This document shows, piece after piece, positions 9,262 to 20,340 of a stretch of 64,000 nucleotides of DNA. A program made the translations under genes and the position numbers. The notes below the pieces were generated by a model. The model was not told where the DNA came from. It was given only the letters and a program-made list of their open reading frames with translations, and ran no database searches. How positions within the stretch are numbered: position 1 is the stretch's first letter; the number at the start of each line of letters is the position of its first letter. Source of the stretch: Capra hircus (lineage: Eukaryota > Chordata > Mammalia > Artiodactyla > Bovidae); contig NC_030836.1 in NCBI RefSeq assembly GCF_001704415.2, forward strand, positions 27,998,001 to 28,062,000. Direction: 5' to 3'.

Positions 9262-11545
9262 GAACTATGGACAAAAGTTCCTTAACATTGTACAGGAGGT
9301 AGTAAACAATAAAACCATACCAATGAAAAAGAAATGCAAGAAGGCAAAGTGGTTGTCTGAGAAGGCTTTACAAATAGCAAAGAAGAGAAGCAAAAGGCAA
9401 GCGAGAAAGGGAAAGATATACCCAACTGAATGAAGAGTTCCAAAGAATAGCAAGGAGAGATAAGAAGGTCTTAAATGAACAATGCAAAGAAATAGAGGAA
9501 AACAACAGAATGGGAAAGACTAGAGTTCTCTTCCCCAAAATTAGAGATACCAAAGGAACATTTTATGCAAGAATGGGCACAATAGCGAGGACAGAAGCCA
9601 CCTACCAGAAGCAGAAGAGGTTAAGAAGAGGTGGCAAGAATACACAGAAAAACTATATGAAAAAGGTCTTAATGACCTGAATAACCATGATGGTGTGGTC
9701 ACTCACCTAGAGCCAGACGTCCTGGAACATGAAGTCAAGTGGGCCTGAGGAAGCATTACTACAAATAAAGCTACTGAAGGTGATGAAATTCCAGCTGAGC
9801 TATTTAAAACTCCTAAAAGATGGTGCTGTTACAGTGCTGCACTCAATATGCCAGCACATTTAGAAAACTCAGCAGTGGCCACAGGACTGGAAAAGGTCAG
9901 TTTTCATTCCAGTCCCAAAGAAGGGCAATCAAAAAGAACGTTGAAGTTTCATATAATTGTGCTCATTTCACATGCTAGCTAGGTTATGCCCAAAATTCTT
10001 CAAGCTAGGCTACAATAGTATGTGACCTGAGAACTTTCAGATGTATAAGCTGGGTTTAGGAAAGGCAGAGACCAAATTGCCAACATTCATGGAGAAAGCA
10101 TGGGAATTCCAGAGAAACATCTACTTCTGCTTCATTAAATATGCTAAAGGCTTTGACTATGTGGATCACAACAAACTGGAAAATTCTTAAAGAGATGGGA
10201 ATACCAGACCACCTTATCCGCCTCTTGAGAAACCTGTATGTGGGTCAAGAAGCAACGGTTAGAACTGGACATGAAACAACGGACTGGTTCAAAACTGGGA
10301 AAAGAGTATGTCAAGGCTGTAAATTGTCACCCTGCTTATTCATCTTATGTGCAGAGTACATCATACGAAATGCTGGACTGATGAATCACAAGCTGGAATC
10401 AAGATTGCTGGAAGAAATATCAGCAACCTCAGACATTCAGATGATACCTCTAATGGCAGAAAGTGAAGAGGAACTGAAGAACCTCTTGATGAAGGTGAAA
10501 GAGGACAGTGAAAAAACTTGAAACTCAACATTGAAAAACAAAGATCATGGCATCTGGTCCCATCACTTCATGGCACATAGAAGGGGGTAAATGGTAGCAG
10601 TGACAGATTTTATTTTCTTGGACTTCAAAATTACTGCAAACAGTGACTGCAACCATGGAATTAAGATGTTTGCTCCTTGGAAGGAAAGCTATGACAAACT
10701 TGTGCTGTGCTGTGCTTAGGTGCTCTGTCATGTCTGACTCTGTGACGCCCTGGACTGTAGCCCGCCAGGCTCCTCTGTCCATGGGGATTCTCCAGGCAAG
10801 AATACTGCAGTGGGTTGCCGTTCCCTCCTCCAGGGGATCTTCCAAACCCAGGGATCAAATCCAGGTCTCCTGCATTGCTGGTGGATTCTTTACCATCTAA
10901 GCCAACAGGGAAGCCCAACAATGCTGGAGTGGGTAGCCTATCCCTTCTCCTGGGGATCTTCCTGACCCAGAAATCAAACTGGGGTCTCCTGCATTTCAGG
11001 CAGATTCTTTACCAGCCGAGCTACCAGGGAAGCCCATGACAAACCTAGACAGCATATTAGAAAGCAGAGACATCACTTTACCAACAAAGATCTGTATAAT
11101 CAAAGCTATGGTTTTTCTAGTAGTCATTTATGTATGTGAAAGTTGGACCATAAAGAAGGCTGAGTGCCGAAGAATTGATGCTTCTGAATTGTGGTACTGG
11201 AGAAGACTCTTGAGAGCCCCTTTGGACTAAAATGAGATCAAACTAGTCAATCCTGAAGGAAATCAACTGTGAATATTCATTGGAAAGTCTGATGCTAAAG
11301 CTCCAATACTTGACTACTTGATGCAAAGAGCTGACTCATTGAAAATGACCCTGATGCTGTGAAAAATTGAAGGCAAAAGGAAAAGGATGTGGTGAGGATG
11401 AGATAGTTAGATAGCATCACTGACTTAATGGACATGAATCTAAGTGAACTCTGGGAGATAGTGAAGGACTGAGGAGCCTGGTGTGCTACAGTCCCTGAGG
11501 TTGCAAAGAGTCAAACATGACTTAGCGACTGAACAATAACATATG
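9262..11545 (+). mobile_element. BovB LINE, old, degenerate
   Basis: The longest BovB piece in the window, running from the endonuclease-RT linker region through RT to the 3' end ('agcgactgaacaataa'). Recognisable peptides include the KKKCKKAKWLSEKALQIA region (9251-9433), the 'DHNKLENS' region near 10,160, and 'ESWTIKKAECRRIDASELW' near 11,140. Many stops and indels make it inactive. A Bov-tA dimer splits it at 10,700-11,035. The endonuclease domain and 5' UTR are missing. Confidence 0.92.
10700..11035 (-). mobile_element. Bov-tA SINE dimer nested in BovB
   Basis: Antisense dimer with the same head-to-tail fusion as 1748-2012 (junction near 10,916, reverse-complement 'ccactccagcattgttgggc'). 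A single target-site duplication, atgacaaac, lies at 10,691-10,699 and 11,036-11,044 around the whole dimer, so it inserted as one unit. Confidence 0.92.
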
Positions 11546-11671
11546 AAAAACTGAGACCTAGAGAAGTTAAGTAACTTACCCATGGGTCCACTGCCAGGAA
11601 GCGGTGGGGCTGTGATAGACACCTGTACTGTCTGCTTCCAGAGATTGTGCTTTGAATTACTAAACTGTTAG

Positions 11672-11751
11672 ACGGGGGAGCCTGGTGAGCTGCCGTCTGT
11701 GGGGTCGCACAGAGTCAGACACGACTGAAGCAACTTAGCAGCAGCAGCAGC
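11672..11751 (+). mobile_element. BOV-A2 3' fragment
   Basis: Only the last part of the second BovA monomer is present ('gggagcctggtgagctgccg' to 'cttagcagcagcagcag'). Confidence 0.88.
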
Positions 11752-11925
11752 AGCCAATACTTTGACCACTAGACATCTTTGCTCACCTCTCTCTTCTACT
11801 CATCACTGTCAAAGTTATTAAAATATGATGTCAAAACTGCATCTAAAAGTAATGTAGATCTATAAGTCTAAAGTGAGAGGACCATTCTCTTGGTTGCCTA
11901 TCATACAGCTATTAAGGCAACTGAG

Positions 11926-12028
11926 TCTGGGTGAACTCCAGGAGATGGTGATGGACAGGGAGGCCTGGCGTGCTGAGATTCATGGGGTCGCAAAGAGTCG
12001 GACACGACTGAGCAACTGAACTGAACTG
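11926..12028 (+). mobile_element. 103-bp 5'-truncated BovB insertion
   Basis: Only the extreme BovB 3' end, from 'gggtgaactccaggagatgg' to 'gactgagcaactgaactgaa'. A perfect 12-bp target-site duplication, aaggcaactgag, lies at 11,914-11,925 and 12,029-12,040. Confidence 0.95.
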
Positions 12029-12154
12029 AAGGCAACTGAGATCAATGTAAGGGGTTTGGCAGCAACATCACATCCTGGGCTCTACCTCAACTTGCATTTA
12101 ACTCAAATAACACTTGCCCTTTTTTAAAAAACCAGGTCACCCCAATCTGTGATT

Positions 12155-12405
12155 TCTTTTTTTTTTTTTTTGACTGTGCTGGGTTTTTGTTGCTAAGCAT
12201 GGGTTCTCTCTAGTTGAGGCAAGCAGGGGCTGCTCTCCAGTTTCAGTGCAAGGGCTTCTCTTGTGGAATGTGGGCTCTAGGCGCTTGGACTTCAGTGGTT
12301 GTGGCACACAAGCTTCATTGCCCCTTGGCATGTGAAATTTTCCCAGATCAGGAATTGACCTCATGTCCCCTGCATATTCTTAACCCCTGGACCACCGGGG
12401 AAATT
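12155..12405 (-). mobile_element. CHR-type SINE
   Basis: Antisense CHR with a T-run tail at the left and the head 'ccctggaccaccggggaaatt' at the right. An imperfect target-site duplication, cccaatctgtgatt / cccaatgtgtgact, is present. Confidence 0.9.
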
Positions 12406-12419
12406 CCCAATGTGTGACT

Positions 12420-13330
12420 TTTGCAATTGACTTTTGAATGTTAAGAGTAGGATTTGGTATATTTATTCTTGTCAAACCTTTTTCTACAACTCAGTAAAAA
12501 ACTAGAATGGATTTGCATATGGACATAGTGTATAAAATTTGATGGTTTAGAGTGGTAGGATTGTAATAAGAATTTTTTTTATTTTCAAATTTATTTCATT
12601 TATGGTTGTCGTGATGTTATTGTGCGAGAGAGAAAAACTGGTCGCAGGAAAAGTTGACTTTTCAGTTTTGGCCCGTCCTTTCAACTTGTTCAAAGCTTTG
12701 TAACACATGTCCATCAGAATCCATCTCCCGAACAGAGTGGCTGTCCTGTCCAGCTGAGCAGCATGTGCACTGCAAGTCCAACCTATTTCCTTCCAAGTCT
12801 CTGGTGTCTCAACAGTCAGTCCCAGGAGGCAGGGATAAATCCTCACTGCATGCAGTTCAATCAAGAAACTTCCTGTCTTGAGTTCATATATGCTCAGTAT
12901 TAATGTGTCAATAGTGTAGAAGATTGCAAGTTGGATCCTATTGCCAGCTAGGAGCTGGTTGTCAGGTTCTGGTTAGAATGAACAGAGTCCACCTCTGAAC
13001 ATTGCAGCAGACACTTGGTGAGAACCTGTCACGTTGTGGGCTAAACAGATTCATAAATGCAGTCCTCATCCTCAGCCACATGCCATCAGTGGTCTGGTCT
13101 TGTCTCTGAGGCACCCCCATGAATCAGCAGTCTTGGTCCTGGAGATGTTAGTAGACAGCCCCAGGAAGTGCCTCATCTTGAGTGATGTCATCATGAACAA
13201 GAGAGCGTTGTATCACACTCCATTCCTGAATGTCCTGTTTGAAACTCCACCTTTTCCAGGAAGCCTCTCTTCTTAATTAAAAGGAAAATACTACAGAGTG
13301 GTGGGGGTGGGGAGGGTCCTCTCTTTCATG
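12420..13330. other. Single-copy stretch
   Basis: No repeat recognised. A perfect POU octamer, ATTTGCAT, is at 12,511-12,518 in an AT-rich part. A 105-codon minus-strand frame at 12,547-12,864 has no recognisable domain and overlaps low-complexity A/T. Confidence 0.4.
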
Positions 13331-13334
13331 ACAT

Positions 13335-13725
13335 TTCTTTGTAGGAAAACCTTCCGTGGCTCCAGGAGCTCCCAGCCCAAGCCTGACCTCTCCACCTGCC
13401 ACTCAAGCTGGGATGCTCTGGCCCCAGCCGGCTGACTCAGCATTAATTCTTCCTCCAGTGTCTCAGGCGGGCAGCCTCTGCCTCATCCCTGGACACTCCA
13501 TGCTTTCCCCCCATCATTCTTGCTCAGATTGCTCCCTTTCTTGGAATGCCCCCTGTCTTCTTCCACCAGCTGACTCTTGCCTGACCCATCCTGCAAGATT
13601 CCGGTCAAGTTCTCCCTCTCCCTGAAAGCTTCCCTGAAGCCTCCAGCTCTCACAGTCCCCGTTTCTGTGGAGAGAGAGAGAGTTTTAGTCTCTACCACAC
13701 AGTTCAGCATGCTTTATGTATGTTC
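13335..13725 (+). repeat. L2 LINE 3' part
   Basis: Sense L2 pattern: 'cttgctcagattgctccctttcttggaatgcc' motif block (the eroded 'gttccctctgcctggaatg'), 'caagttctccctctcc', 'gaagcttccctgaagcctcc', and an AT-rich end. Confidence 0.75.
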
Positions 13726-13846
13726 TTATCTTATCTGATGGATATTCTTGTTTCACCAATGACGTGGCAGCACTTTTATCATGGGACTCATGAATTTTAT
13801 TCCTGCTGGGCTGGGTGAGTGTAGATGGTATAAATATGCGCTGGAT

Positions 13847-14126
13847 TTTTTTTTTCTCTTTTTAAATGTATTTTTACATTTTAAAAATGTATTTATTTGA
13901 CTGTACTGGGTCTTAGTTGCAACATGCAGGATCTTCGCTCCATCATGTGGGATTTTTCGTTGCAGTGCACAGACTCTCTAGTTGTGGTACTTGGGCTCAG
14001 GAGTTGGGGCACTCGGGCTTAGTGGCTCCAAGGCATAAGGGGTCTTAGTTCCTTGACTAGGGATTGAACCTAAGTCCCCTGAATTACAAGGTGGATTCTT
14101 AATCATTGGGCCACCAGGGAAGTCCC
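13847..14126 (-). mobile_element. CHR-type SINE
   Basis: Antisense CHR with a T-rich tail and the head 'cattgggccaccagggaagt'. Near-identical 'gctggattttt' and 'gctgggttttt' lie at the two ends. Confidence 0.9.
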
Positions 14127-14639
14127 TGTGCTGGGTTTTTCTTCTTTTTATTGTTGTTGTTGCTTTATCCCAGGATAAAGCGATCATGTTTTCTGATCTT
14201 ATCAGTCACACCCCATCACTGTTCCCCACGAACATCTCCCTTCTTACCCGACGGGACTCTTCACTTTCCGTAATCCTGCCATAAACCACAGCACTGGTGG
14301 TGGTGTTTGCTTGTCTGGGCCACTCCCCCATATGGATTTCAAGCTTTCCCATGGGGCTCCTCCATTCTGTCCCCCTCTGCCAGGGTCTTTGGTCAGACAA
14401 GAGGCATTGGTAAATGAGCATTGCCTTGCTCAGCTCAGGGCGCCCCACAGCCATGAGCTTCTTTTTCTCTGGGACTCCTAGAGGAGAGGTGTTGAATCAC
14501 GCAGTCTATAAAGATGTCTTTTCTCACTATCAGGTTGAAACTGGAGTGGGACTCTGAGGCCGACCTCCATGCCGCTCACCAGCAAAGGGACTGTGAACTG
14601 TGAGTAACTTTGATTGGCATTTTCTGAGCTAACTCAATA
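14127..14639. other. Single-copy stretch
   Basis: No repeat or exon recognised. 'tttatcccaggataaa' is a small inverted repeat near 14,164. Confidence 0.35.
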
Positions 14640-14870
14640 AGGTTATGGGTTAAAGACCAGCCCTGAACCTGATCTTCCACAACCATGCCTTGTGCGAGGG
14701 ACGTGCTCGACAATGAGCTGGTCAGGACGTGAAATACGGTGGACCTGTAATTAGATGAGGCCTGAATGTGACGAAGAGGCCCTGTAACAGAACATCCTAT
14801 TTAATTAGATTGTATTGATTGTGCATTATGGTGGGTCTGATGTGTTCTGTGTGTCGTGAGTGCTGGAGAG
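14640..14870. promoter_or_regulatory. AT-rich island, candidate conserved element
   Basis: Repeat-free. It contains TAATTAGA-type homeodomain sites twice ('ctgtaattagatgagg' and 'atttaattagattgta') and 'ttgattgtgcattatgg'. An enhancer role is inference. Confidence 0.35.
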
Positions 14871-15424
14871 GGAGAGTCTTGAGTTTGCAAGGCCAGGCCA
14901 GACCCCAGCCACTATGGTCTGAGAGCTAAGCGTGGGCGGCTGTGGGAGGAGGAACCGCGCCAAGTTCAGAGCTCGCACTTGCTTTTATGTCTGGTTGTTT
15001 CTAGAGAGACACCAGGGAGGAAAAAGGAAATACTGCTGGTCGCCTCCCTCCGGTCAGCCCAGGAACCGCTGCACCTTATATGAGTGTGTATTTGCTCATC
15101 AGATTCTCCCACTTGGCAGAAGTCTTCTAATCTGTAGGTCCTGGCCCCTGTCCAGTCTGCTCAGTGGAACTTTCTTTGGTGATCCAGCTAGAGGTGGTTT
15201 CCCCATCTTCTGGGTTTCTTTGCCTTATCCATCTGCTGGGTATCTCTCTGTCCGCACAGTGCTCTCATGAGGCTGAGCTCCTGGAGACTGGTCTGGGGTC
15301 CCCTGGTCCTTATTTCCAGCTGTGCCCTCCATCCCGGCCCTGCTCAGGCAGTGTCAGGTGGAAGGGCCTGTGGCTGGGCAGCCTCCCCACTCTGCTTCGG
15401 GGGCTCCCGGGGCCGCAGCGGCTG
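14871..15424. other. Single-copy, GC-rich stretch
   Basis: No repeat recognised. Overlapping short plus-strand frames (14,932-15,470) look like chance open frames in GC-rich DNA. Confidence 0.35.
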
Positions 15425-15560
15425 CGACTTTGATAGCACATTGGCTCCCAACGAGTCCATGGAATTATAAATGATTAACCGTTATCTGCGCACATCTTCA
15501 CCTCTGTGTAAAAATAGATTGACTGTAATGAGTATTTGAATAAATCATAAGAATGGCTGC
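15425..15560. promoter_or_regulatory. AT-rich island beside a CpG cluster
   Basis: 'aattataaatgattaaccg' and 'tgagtatttgaataaatc' lie in an otherwise GC-rich area, with no repeat signature. It directly abuts the CpG cluster at 15,554-15,800, a combination seen at conserved enhancers and minor promoters. Confidence 0.35.
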
Positions 15561-15800
15561 CCCGCGATGGTCTAACATCCTGCCGATGGCTGCCCGGTGA
15601 GTGAGCAGGGCGCCGGCCCTCCGCCTAATGGCCTGCGAGGCCGTGCCGGTGCCTCCGTGATTGACGGGTGCGGCTCCCAGGGCACCCCCTCTCAAGCCCC
15701 CGCTGGGAGGGGTCGATCCGCAGGCCCTGGGGTGGGAAAGGGTGCCTCCCTCCCTCCTGTTCCAGGAAAACCCACCTCAGAGATGGCGCCGAGGGGGCGG
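15554..15800. promoter_or_regulatory. Small CpG cluster with YY1-like motif
   Basis: About 19 CpGs by eye in about 250 bp, far above the surroundings and not inside a SINE. It includes 'agatggcgccg', a good YY1-type site, near 15,782, and a donor-like GTGAGT at 15,597-15,602. It could be a small CpG island or an unspliced lncRNA start; no transcript can be shown. Confidence 0.4.
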
Positions 15801-16224
15801 GAGGGGGGAACCAGGGTAGGAAGATAATGACCTTTGTGAGAATCAATGTCTGCTCGCAGCGGAGGTTAGAGGGACCCCATAAGTCAAGTCAAGTGTGAGA
15901 GGAGCAAGCCGAGCGTGAACTTCGTGCGAGCAGGCAAGTAAGGGAACTAGGTCTGCACACATTCTGCCTGGATCCCTAAGGTCAGCTGGTGCCCGGCCTG
16001 GGACCACCCAGCCTCGGGGGAGCGCCTTCTCGGGGACACTCTGGGACCCACCCAGAGTACGGAGGCAGAGCCGGGATCTGCAGGTCCCCGGATGCTGAAA
16101 TGGGATGATTCAAAGGGTCTTTTGCTCAGGAGCAGGGTTTTTGCTCAGGCTGCCCCAGGCAGGGGAGCCTGCAGAGAAGGGAATTGTCTCAAAGTCTGAA
16201 GTGAGGGCTGGATTTGAAAAGGAA
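15801..16224. other. Single-copy stretch
   Basis: Nothing recognised beyond moderate GC. Confidence 0.35.
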
Positions 16225-16790
16225 AAGTCAAACATAATTTGGGTGCTGTTCCAGTTCCCAGGGCTATGTTACAAACCACCCCAAGACTCAGTGACTTAAC
16301 AACATTTATTGAGCTCATTTATTCTGTGAGTCAGGAGTCCAAGCAGGGCACAGCGGTGGGGGGGGTACTGTCTCTGGTCTACGGGCCTGGGGTCTCCTTG
16401 GGGGCAGAGGCTGAGTGCTGGAATCATCGGAAGGCTTGTTCGCTTGTCACTCTGCGGGTGGATACCGACTGTCAGCTGAGGTGTTAGCTGATATCAGACC
16501 CATGTGCCCTCTCCACGTGGCCTGGACATCCTCATAACATGGGTGCCCTGAGGGAGCATCCCCTGAGAGGAGCCAGGAGCTGGGCGGGGCTGCCTGCCCA
16601 AGTCTGGCAGCATTGCTATCACTTCCACACGCTCCTCTGGGGCAGACACAAAGGCTCACCTGGGTTTAAAGAATGAGATGTGGACACCCCCTAATCCCGT
16701 CTCAAAGGAGGAATAGCCACAGCACATTCAATGAAGAATGTGGAGGGGAGTAAGATGTCATTGCAGCTGTCTTTGGCGAGGACACACCCA
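16225..16790 (+). repeat. Ancient interspersed repeat, family uncertain
   Basis: 'gttccagttcccagggctatg', 'acaaaccaccccaagactca' and 'gtgacttaacaacatttatt' followed by 'ctgtgagtcaggagtcc' and 'ctccacgtggcctgg' are hallmarks of a common old mammalian repeat, possibly LTR or MaLR-related. I recognise the pattern but not the exact name. Confidence 0.5.
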
Positions 16791-17250
16791 CAGCTAGTGT
16801 TCATCAGGTGTGGCAAAGCACAGCCTCCTGAGGCAGGCTAAGGAAACCTCTGCTTTCAAGAATCAAACTGTCTCTTAACTCACACAATGTCTGTGCTTGA
16901 AGCCCCCCAGGAAGGCTAGGCTCCTCCCTCTGGCAGGATTCCCCGAGGACATGCTGATGTTGAGGCTCTGCAGTTGGTAGAAACCTCTACCCAATGGTCC
17001 TTCTCAGCAAGAGGGGCTCCAGTTTACAGCCCGCAGCTTGAAGTGCCAGGTCTGGAGAGGGACTTAGACCTGTGACACAGACTCCACAAGCCTTGAGCCC
17101 TTCATTCCCTGGGGTGTAGCTCTTACCCCCACCCCCCTCTCCATGGCTTTCCAAGCTGGGACACTCGGCTTTGGCCAAAGATTGGATGAAGAGGTCCATT
17201 CCTGGATAGGGCCCAGGGCAGGCCACAGTCTGCTTTGTCCCCACACCTTC
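16791..17250. other. Single-copy stretch
   Basis: No repeat or exon recognised. Confidence 0.35.
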
Positions 17251-17428
17251 ATACACTCACACACACATACAACACTCTCACGCACATTCACTCACACACT
17301 CGCTCACACACACATAAACACGCAGGCACACACACACTCACACTCACTCACACACATAACACTCTCACACACATTCACTCACACATACTCACTCATACAA
17401 CACACACACACACACACACACACACACC
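17251..17428. repeat. CA / CACT-rich microsatellite
   Basis: Irregular (CA)n with interspersed CACT and CATA, ending in a clean (CA)n run near 17,400-17,427. The 104- and 92-codon plus frames through it are low-complexity artefacts. Confidence 0.95.
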
Positions 17429-17727
17429 CCATACCCTGTGGGAGGCGGAACCCTTGAGGCCCAGACTCCCTGTCCTTTGCTGTGTTCCTGAGCCAGTTGC
17501 AGCCAAGTTTTGAAAGAGGATCTGAGTCCTCTGGATGCCCTGTCCTGACTTAAGGGGTTGCAACCAGAACTCAAGCAGCTGAAGGGTTGAAGGAGAACCA
17601 GTTCGTTTTTCCAGAGATATGAGAATGGCTAGTGACAAAAGGGAGGGGGTAGGGAAGAGAAGGCACAGGGGCATGGTTTTGATGAAAAGGTTTGGAGGGA
17701 GCATCTGAAGTCTTCCACAAGTTGGCT
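17429..17727. other. Single-copy stretch
   Basis: Nothing recognised. Confidence 0.35.
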
Positions 17728-17992
17728 TAATATTAATATTAATAACTATGTTAGTTGAGCACTTACTATATGCTAGACACTCTGATCAGCACGTGATGAA
17801 CATGTTCTCCTTAAAACCCTCACACTGCTTTATGAGACACTGTTATTATCTCAGTAGTACCTACAGAAAGGGGGTAGAGGTCCAGACACCAGAGAGGAAC
17901 CTTAGTCAGGGATACAGTAAGTTAGCCACAGACCTGAAATCAAACTTAAGACTCTATTCTAGAGCCTTAATCACTTTATCCCAAGGCTCCAA
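17728..17992 (-). repeat. MIR SINE, near full length
   Basis: Antisense MIR: 'gttgagcacttactatatgc', 'ttaaaaccctcacactgc', 'gttattatctcag', then 'gaaatcaaacttaagactc' and 'agagccttaatcac'. Confidence 0.85.
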
Positions 17993-18105
17993 GAACCCAG
18001 TTTACTCTCCCGTAAAAGGGGGGAGTCTGATGACCTCACCTCCAGTGTCACCCTCAGTCCTCCCTTACCTTCCAAACGCGCAGAAAAGATTCTGGGAACT
18101 GGCTT

Positions 18106-18660
18106 TGTTGTTGTTCAGTCACTAAGTTGTGTCCAGCTGTTTGTGACCCTCATGGACTGCAGCACACCAGGCTTCCCTGTCCTTCACCATCTCCTCAGTG
18201 AGTTTGCTCAAACTCATGTCCATTGAGTCGAAGATGCCATCCAACCATCTCATCCTCTGTCACCCGCTTCTTCCCCCGCCCTCGATCTTCCCCAGCATCA
18301 GGGTCTTTTCCAATGAGTTGGCTTTTTCCATTAGGCAGCCAAAATTTTGGAGCTTCAGCTTCACCATCAGTCCTTTCAATGACTATTCAGGATTGATTTT
18401 CTTTAAGACTGGCTTGTTTGATCTCATTGCAGTCCAAAGAACTCTCAAGAGCCTTCTCCAGCATCACAATTTGAAAGCATCAATTCTTTGGTGCTCAGCC
18501 TTCTTTATGGTCCAGTTCTCACATCTGTACATTACTACTGGAAAAACCACAACTTTGACTATAGGGACCTTTGTTGGAAAGCAATGTCTCTGTTTTTTAA
18601 ATATACTTTCTATGTTTGTCATAGCTTTTCTTCCAAGGAGCAAGTGTCTTTTAATTTCAT
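18106..18660 (-). mobile_element. BovB LINE fragment inserted at the edge of another BovB
   Basis: Antisense BovB 3' end with a 'ttgttgttgttcag' terminus at the left, 5'-truncated at the right. A perfect 12-bp target-site duplication, gggaactggctt, lies at 18,094-18,105 and 18,661-18,672. The right copy directly touches the 3' end of the next BovB, so this younger element landed at that element's border. Confidence 0.95.
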
Positions 18661-18672
18661 GGGAACTGGCTT

Positions 18673-19552
18673 CAGTTCAGTTCAGTTGCTCGGTTGTGTC
18701 TGACTTTTTGTGTCTCCATGGACTGCAGCACGCCAGGCTTCCCTGTCCATCACCAACTCCCGGAGCTTGCTCAAACTCATGTCCATCGACTTGGTGATGC
18801 CATCCAACCATCTCATCCTCTGTTGGCACCTTCTCCTCCTGCCTTCAATCTTTCCCAGCATCAGGGTCTTTTCAAATGAGTCAGTTCTTCACATTAGGTG
18901 GCCAAAGTAGGAGCTTCAGCTTCAGCATCCGTCCTTCAAATGAATATTCAAGACTGATTTCCTTTAGGATGGACCGGTTGGATCGCCTTGCAGTCCAGGA
19001 GACTCTCGGGAGTCTTCTCCAACACCACAGTTCAAAAACATCAATTCTTCAGCACTCAGCTTTCTTTATAATCCAGCTTTCACATCCTACTACTGGACTA
19101 CTGGAAAAACCATAGCTTTGACTAGATGGACCTTTGTTGACAAAGTAATGTCTCTGCCTTTTAATATGCTGTCTAGGTCATAGCTTTTCTTTCAAGGGGC
19201 AAGTGCCTTTTAATTTCGCAGCTGCAGTCATCATCTGCAGTGATTTTGGAGCCAAAGAAAATAAAGTCTGTCACTGTTTCCATTGTTTCTCCATCTATTT
19301 GCCATGGAGTGGTGGGACCGGATGCCATGATTTTAGTCTTTTGAATGTTGAGTCTTAAGCCAGTTTTTTCACTCTCCTTCACCTTCATCAAGAGGCTCTT
19401 CAGTTCCTCTTCACTTTCTGCCATAAGGGTGGTGTCATCTGCATATCTGAGGTTATTGATATTTCTCCCGGCAATCTTGATTCCAGCTTGTGCTTCGTCC
19501 AGCCCAGCGTTTCTCATGATGTCCTCTGTGTATCGTACTCTGCATGATGCAC
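18673..19552 (-). mobile_element. BovB LINE, second copy of the 185-1,081 element
   Basis: Antisense BovB including a minus frame at 19,173-19,556 with YADD ('LRYADDTTLMAES'). It shares with 185-1081 a private junction, 'gatgtcctctgtgtat', and the same right-hand edge. The left target-site duplication of the first copy is absent here, so this copy is derived, not an independent insertion. Confidence 0.9.
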
Positions 19553-19802
19553 TCAATTATTATTAACTTAATAATAAATGGAATAAATGGATGACTGGAT
19601 AAATGACTAAATAAGCAAGGTACTGTTCCTGCCCACAAGGAACTTATGGTCTGGGAGGAAGACAGATGTAATAAAACTGTAATATAAGACAAAATCCAGG
19701 GGCCCTGGGAAACATATGATTAATTCCTACATCAGTGCCCAGCAGGGTCGATTCAGAAAGTACCCTGTGTATTGGGCAGACCAGTCCCTCAACGTTGATT
19801 AA
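19553..19802. repeat. Copied flank of the 1,082-1,331 block
   Basis: About 92% identical by eye to 1,082-1,331, starting with tcaattatt (compare tcagttatt) and ending at 'gttgattaaaagg'. It interrupts BovB sequence at this locus: BovB resumes at 19,803, repeating about 50 bp already present before the interruption. Confidence 0.88.
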
Positions 19803-20340
19803 AAGGTCTTGATTCCAGCTTGTGCTTCATCCAGTCCAGCATTTCACATGACGTACTCTGCATATAAGTTAAATGACCAGGGTGACAGTATACAGCCTTG
19901 ATGTCCTTCTTTCCCGATTTGGAACCAGTCTGTTGTTCCATGTGTATTTCTGACTGTTGCTTCTTGACCTGCATACAGGTTTCTCAGGAGGCTGCTCAGG
20001 TAGTCTGGTATTCCCATCTCTTGAAGATTTTTCCACAGTTTGTTGTGATCTGCACAGTCAAAGGCTTTAGCATAGTCAATAAAGCAGAAGTAGATGTTTT
20101 TCTGGAATTCTCTTGCTTTTTCGATGATCCAGCAGATGTTGGCAATTTGATCTCTGGTTCCTCTGCCTTTTCTAAATCCAGCTTGAATATCTAGAAGCTC
20201 TCAGTTCACGTACTGTTGAAGCCTCACTTGGAGAATTTTGAGCGTTACTTTGCTAGCGTGTGAGATGAGTGCAGTTGTGTGGCAGTCTGAACATTCTTTG
20301 GCGTTGCCTTTCTTTGGGATTGGACTGAAAACTGACCTGG
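19803..20340 (-). mobile_element. BovB LINE, upstream RT part
   Basis: Antisense BovB covering RT motifs upstream of YADD: 'gcaatttgatctctggttcc', 'catagtcaataaagcagaag'. It starts at 'cttgattccagcttgtgc', which is also present at 19,477, so about 50 bp of BovB consensus is duplicated around the copied flank. It ends near 'gggattggactgaaaactg'. Confidence 0.9.

Noticed and set aside
12547..12864. 105-codon minus-strand frame as a possible processed pseudogene
   Set aside because: No recognisable protein and no target-site duplication or clear poly-A tail.
15597..15602. Splice donor of a coding first exon
   Set aside because: GTGAGT fits a donor, but no coding frame, acceptor or downstream exon supports it.
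17143..17513. His/Thr-rich frames
   Set aside because: Translation of the CA/CACT microsatellite.
18198..18797. 199-codon plus-strand open frame
   Set aside because: Antisense BovB spanning two adjacent elements; no host domain.
19898..20194. 98-codon plus-strand frame resembling a minus frame at 28,538-28,849
   Set aside because: Both are antisense to the BovB RT region.
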